Below are positions 6,438-8,283 of a DNA stretch of 8,283 bases, piece after piece. The translations under genes were made by a program, and so were the position numbers. Position 1 is the first letter of the stretch; each line of letters begins with the position of its first letter. Origin of the DNA: a bacterium Ga0077546 (GTDB lineage: Bacteria; Cyanobacteriota; Vampirovibrionia; Obscuribacterales; Obscuribacteraceae); the NCBI GenBank assembly GCA_001464165.1, contig LNEX01000032.1, positions 1 through 8,283 on the forward strand. The letters run 5' to 3'. Below the pieces are notes generated by a model that made no database searches, was not told the DNA's origin, and saw only the letters and a program-made list of their open reading frames with translations.

Positions 6438-8283
6438 ATGAGAAAGTCAATCGTCATTTCGGAGCAAGATAATATTGCTGCATTGCTGGAGAACGACCGA
6501 GTGGTCGAATTCTTCGTCAATCGCGGCGAACTGCTCCTCGGTGACATTTACACTGCCTCGGTGGAGAACATTCTCCCCGGTATTGACGCCGCTTTCGTCA
6601 ATCTAGGCAAAGACAAAATGGGCTTCCTGCACGCTAACGATGTGCCAGGACAAGGTCCTCTTAAAGAGAGACTGGTGCCTAAACAAAAGCTATTAGTTCA
6701 AATCACAAAAGAGCCTACTGGTCATAAAGGTCCGCGGGTTTCTACAGCCATCAGCTTGCCTGGTCGCTTTTTAGTTCTGGTGCCAGAAGAGCGGGGAGTT
6801 TCAATTTCTCGCCGTATCTCTGAAGCTAGAGAAAGAGCCAGACTGAAGTCTGTGGTTAACTTGATGAAGCCTCCAGGCGTCGGTCTAATTATCCGTACCG
6901 AAGCCAAAGGCCAGGGTGATCAAGAATTGTTTGAAGACTTCGAACAACTTTGGGATCGCTGGCAAACAATCGTTTCTGAAGCTGAAGCTTCGATTGGTCC
7001 AACTCTAATCTATAGAGATCAAGATCTGCTCTTCCGTGTTATTCGCGATGCCTACTCTCATGAAGTCAGTGAGATTATTGCGGACAGCCCTGAAGGTCAA
7101 AGACGCGCTCAAGAGTACTTGAGTGGATGGGCCAGCAAACAGACTAAGGTTTCATTCCATACTGATGAAGTTCCTTTGCTACTGGCAAAGGGAATTGATC
7201 GTGAAATCGAAGCTGCTCTTTCTGACCGGGCAGAGCTGCCATCTGGTGGTCACTTAAACGTTCAACCAACAGAAGCACTGACAGTAATCGACGTTAACTC
7301 GGGGCGTTTCACCAGTTCACGCACTCAAGCTGAAACTGTTCGCCGCACCAACCTCGAGGCTGCCCAAGAAATTCCAAGACAGTTGCGCTTGCGCAATATC
7401 GGCGGCATGGTCATTGTTGACTTTATCGATATGGATAGTCGCAAGGACCAGCAGCAGGTTCTGGAAGCTTTCCAACGTGCTCTCGAAGAAGACCGCGCTA
7501 AACCACAAATTGGCCAATTGTCAGATTTGGGTCTAGTTGAATTGACTAGACGTAGACAAGGACAAAGCTTGAGAGAGTTGTTCTCAATCAAGTGCCAAAG
7601 CTGTGTCGGTCAAGGTGTGATTCCACAACTAGAACTTGGACCTCCAGAAGATCGTCGCATCATTGCCTTTAAAAATCGCGATGAAGAGAATCGTCGTGGT
7701 AAGTCTCGGGGTGGCAGTGGCAGAGGTGGCAATCAACCCCTCAAAGCCGCAAGTGCTGTTAGCGGTCGTGTCATGCCTAGTCGTGATAGTCGAGATATTG
7801 GATTCAGCAATGACAGTGATCGTTCACATAGTCATGATTCACATGATGAAAGTGCCGACCATGGCCATGAATTTGATGATGTGCCAGAAGAAATTCTCGC
7901 TCAAATGCCAGAAGATTTGCTTGATGCCAGAGCATCAGGGAAAGTGCCTGGTAAGCGCGTCAATTTTGATGGTGATGACTACGAAGGTCATGAAGGTCAA
8001 TCTGGTTCTGGTAATGGCGATGATGAGCACGATACAGGTTCTTTGATCGTCAAGCGTCCTCATCTTACGGACGAAGATGATGATGAGTTTGCTGATGACG
8101 AACAGGATATGGCTGCGGATCTCGCTCGTAGTGTTTCTGCGGTAGAAAGCGTCTACCAAGAAATGGACTCACACTCTGGTGCTCACATTGAAATTGACAA
8201 GGTAGTTGAGGCAACTATCATCACCAATGACTTTCTCGAACCAGTAGAGCTGGGTGAAAGTGTTGAGGCTGAAGAAGGTGAGC
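6438..8283 (+). CDS. rne: Ribonuclease E/G family endoribonuclease, 3'-truncated by window edge
   Basis: This is a single-strand-specific endoribonuclease for mRNA decay and rRNA/tRNA processing; 615 codons are visible and there is no stop. Domains in order: an S1 RNA-binding region (about 33-118, with AAFVNLGKDKMGFLH), the 5'-sensor region with Arg153-Thr154 in GLIIRT, and a DNase I-like catalytic region. Catalytic Asp285 (VIDVNSGR) and Asp328 (IVDFIDM) are 43 residues apart, exactly as D303 and D346 of E. coli RNase E. The zinc-link cysteines are C386 and C389 (KCQSC), at the same offset as E. coli C404/C407. After about residue 400 the sequence becomes low-complexity: RRGKSRGGSGRGG (419-431), a Ser/Asp/His-rich patch (457-481) and acidic runs (545-557). 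Such a tail resembles a degradosome scaffold and favours RNase E over short RNase G. The frame stays open to the edge without frameshift. The gene lies 9 bases after its conserved radical SAM partner. Confidence 0.96.
   Translation, partial: MRKSIVISEQDNIAALLENDRVVEFFVNRGELLLGDIYTASVENILPGIDAAFVNLGKDKMGFLHANDVPGQGPLKERLVPKQKLLVQITKEPTGHKGPRVSTAISLPGRFLVLVPEERGVSISRRISEARERARLKSVVNLMKPPGVGLIIRTEAKGQGDQELFEDFEQLWDRWQTIVSEAEASIGPTLIYRDQDLLFRVIRDAYSHEVSEIIADSPEGQRRAQEYLSGWASKQTKVSFHTDEVPLLLAKGIDREIEAALSDRAELPSGGHLNVQPTEALTVIDVNSGRFTSSRTQAETVRRTNLEAAQEIPRQLRLRNIGGMVIVDFIDMDSRKDQQQVLEAFQRALEEDRAKPQIGQLSDLGLVELTRRRQGQSLRELFSIKCQSCVGQGVIPQLELGPPEDRRIIAFKNRDEENRRGKSRGGSGRGGNQPLKAASAVSGRVMPSRDSRDIGFSNDSDRSHSHDSHDESADHGHEFDDVPEEILAQMPEDLLDARASGKVPGKRVNFDGDDYEGHEGQSGSGNGDDEHDTGSLIVKRPHLTDEDDDEFADDEQDMAADLARSVSAVESVYQEMDSHSGAHIEIDKVVEATIITNDFLEPVELGESVEAEEGE

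Noticed and set aside
7317..7591. Two overlapping minus-strand frames antisense to the RNase catalytic region
   Set aside because: They are shadows of the plus-strand catalytic Asp and zinc-link region and show no protein-like features.
7636..8046. A 136-codon Met- and Val-rich open frame on the plus strand inside the RNase E/G tail
   Set aside because: It lies out of frame within the low-complexity Asp/Gly/Ser coding region, whose GAT/GGT repeats produce ATG and GTG in the shifted frame. The composition is not protein-like and there is no ribosome binding site.

Overview
The window is about 8.3 kb of bacterial chromosome with moderate GC content and ordinary housekeeping genes. I see no insertion sequence, phage gene, CRISPR array, tRNA or rRNA. 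The best taxonomic guess is a cyanobacterium-related, non-photosynthetic lineage (Vampirovibrionia/Melainabacteria, perhaps the Obscuribacter group). The reasons are a YmdB-type phosphodiesterase, a fused TIGR03960-DUF2344 radical SAM protein directly upstream of an RNase E/G gene, and that RNase having a long low-complexity tail. This is inference from gene content and protein style, not from a phylogeny.

Layout. (1) Positions 1-1390, plus strand: the C-terminal 70% of a YmdB-like metallophosphoesterase, overlapping by 8 bases a complete PHP-domain phosphoesterase of the RNase AM/YciV type. (2) Positions 1387-3123, minus strand: three small, poorly characterised genes. They are an unrecognised 136-residue protein, an exported thioredoxin-fold protein without a CxxC motif, and an unrecognised 216-residue protein whose stop codon overlaps that of the PHP gene. 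(3) Positions 3124-3491: a divergent 368-base intergenic region with a candidate promoter facing each way. On the rightward side it holds a possible leader of about 195 nt with three hairpins. (4) Positions 3492-8283, plus strand: a 978-residue B12-binding-like radical SAM protein fused to DUF2344, followed after 9 bases by an RNase E/G gene that runs off the right edge.

Functional reading. Both plus-strand blocks point to RNA and nucleotide metabolism: a cyclic-nucleotide phosphodiesterase of the family that is paired with RNase Y in Bacillus, a PHP enzyme whose relatives trim RNA 5' ends or dephosphorylate nucleoside bisphosphates, and RNase E/G with all its catalytic, 5'-sensor and zinc-link residues. 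The radical SAM protein is the conserved but functionally unassigned partner of RNase E/G. The most interesting open items are its role, the RGG plus acidic/histidine-rich tail of the RNase, the structured leader in front of this pair, and the redox-dead exported thioredoxin-like protein.
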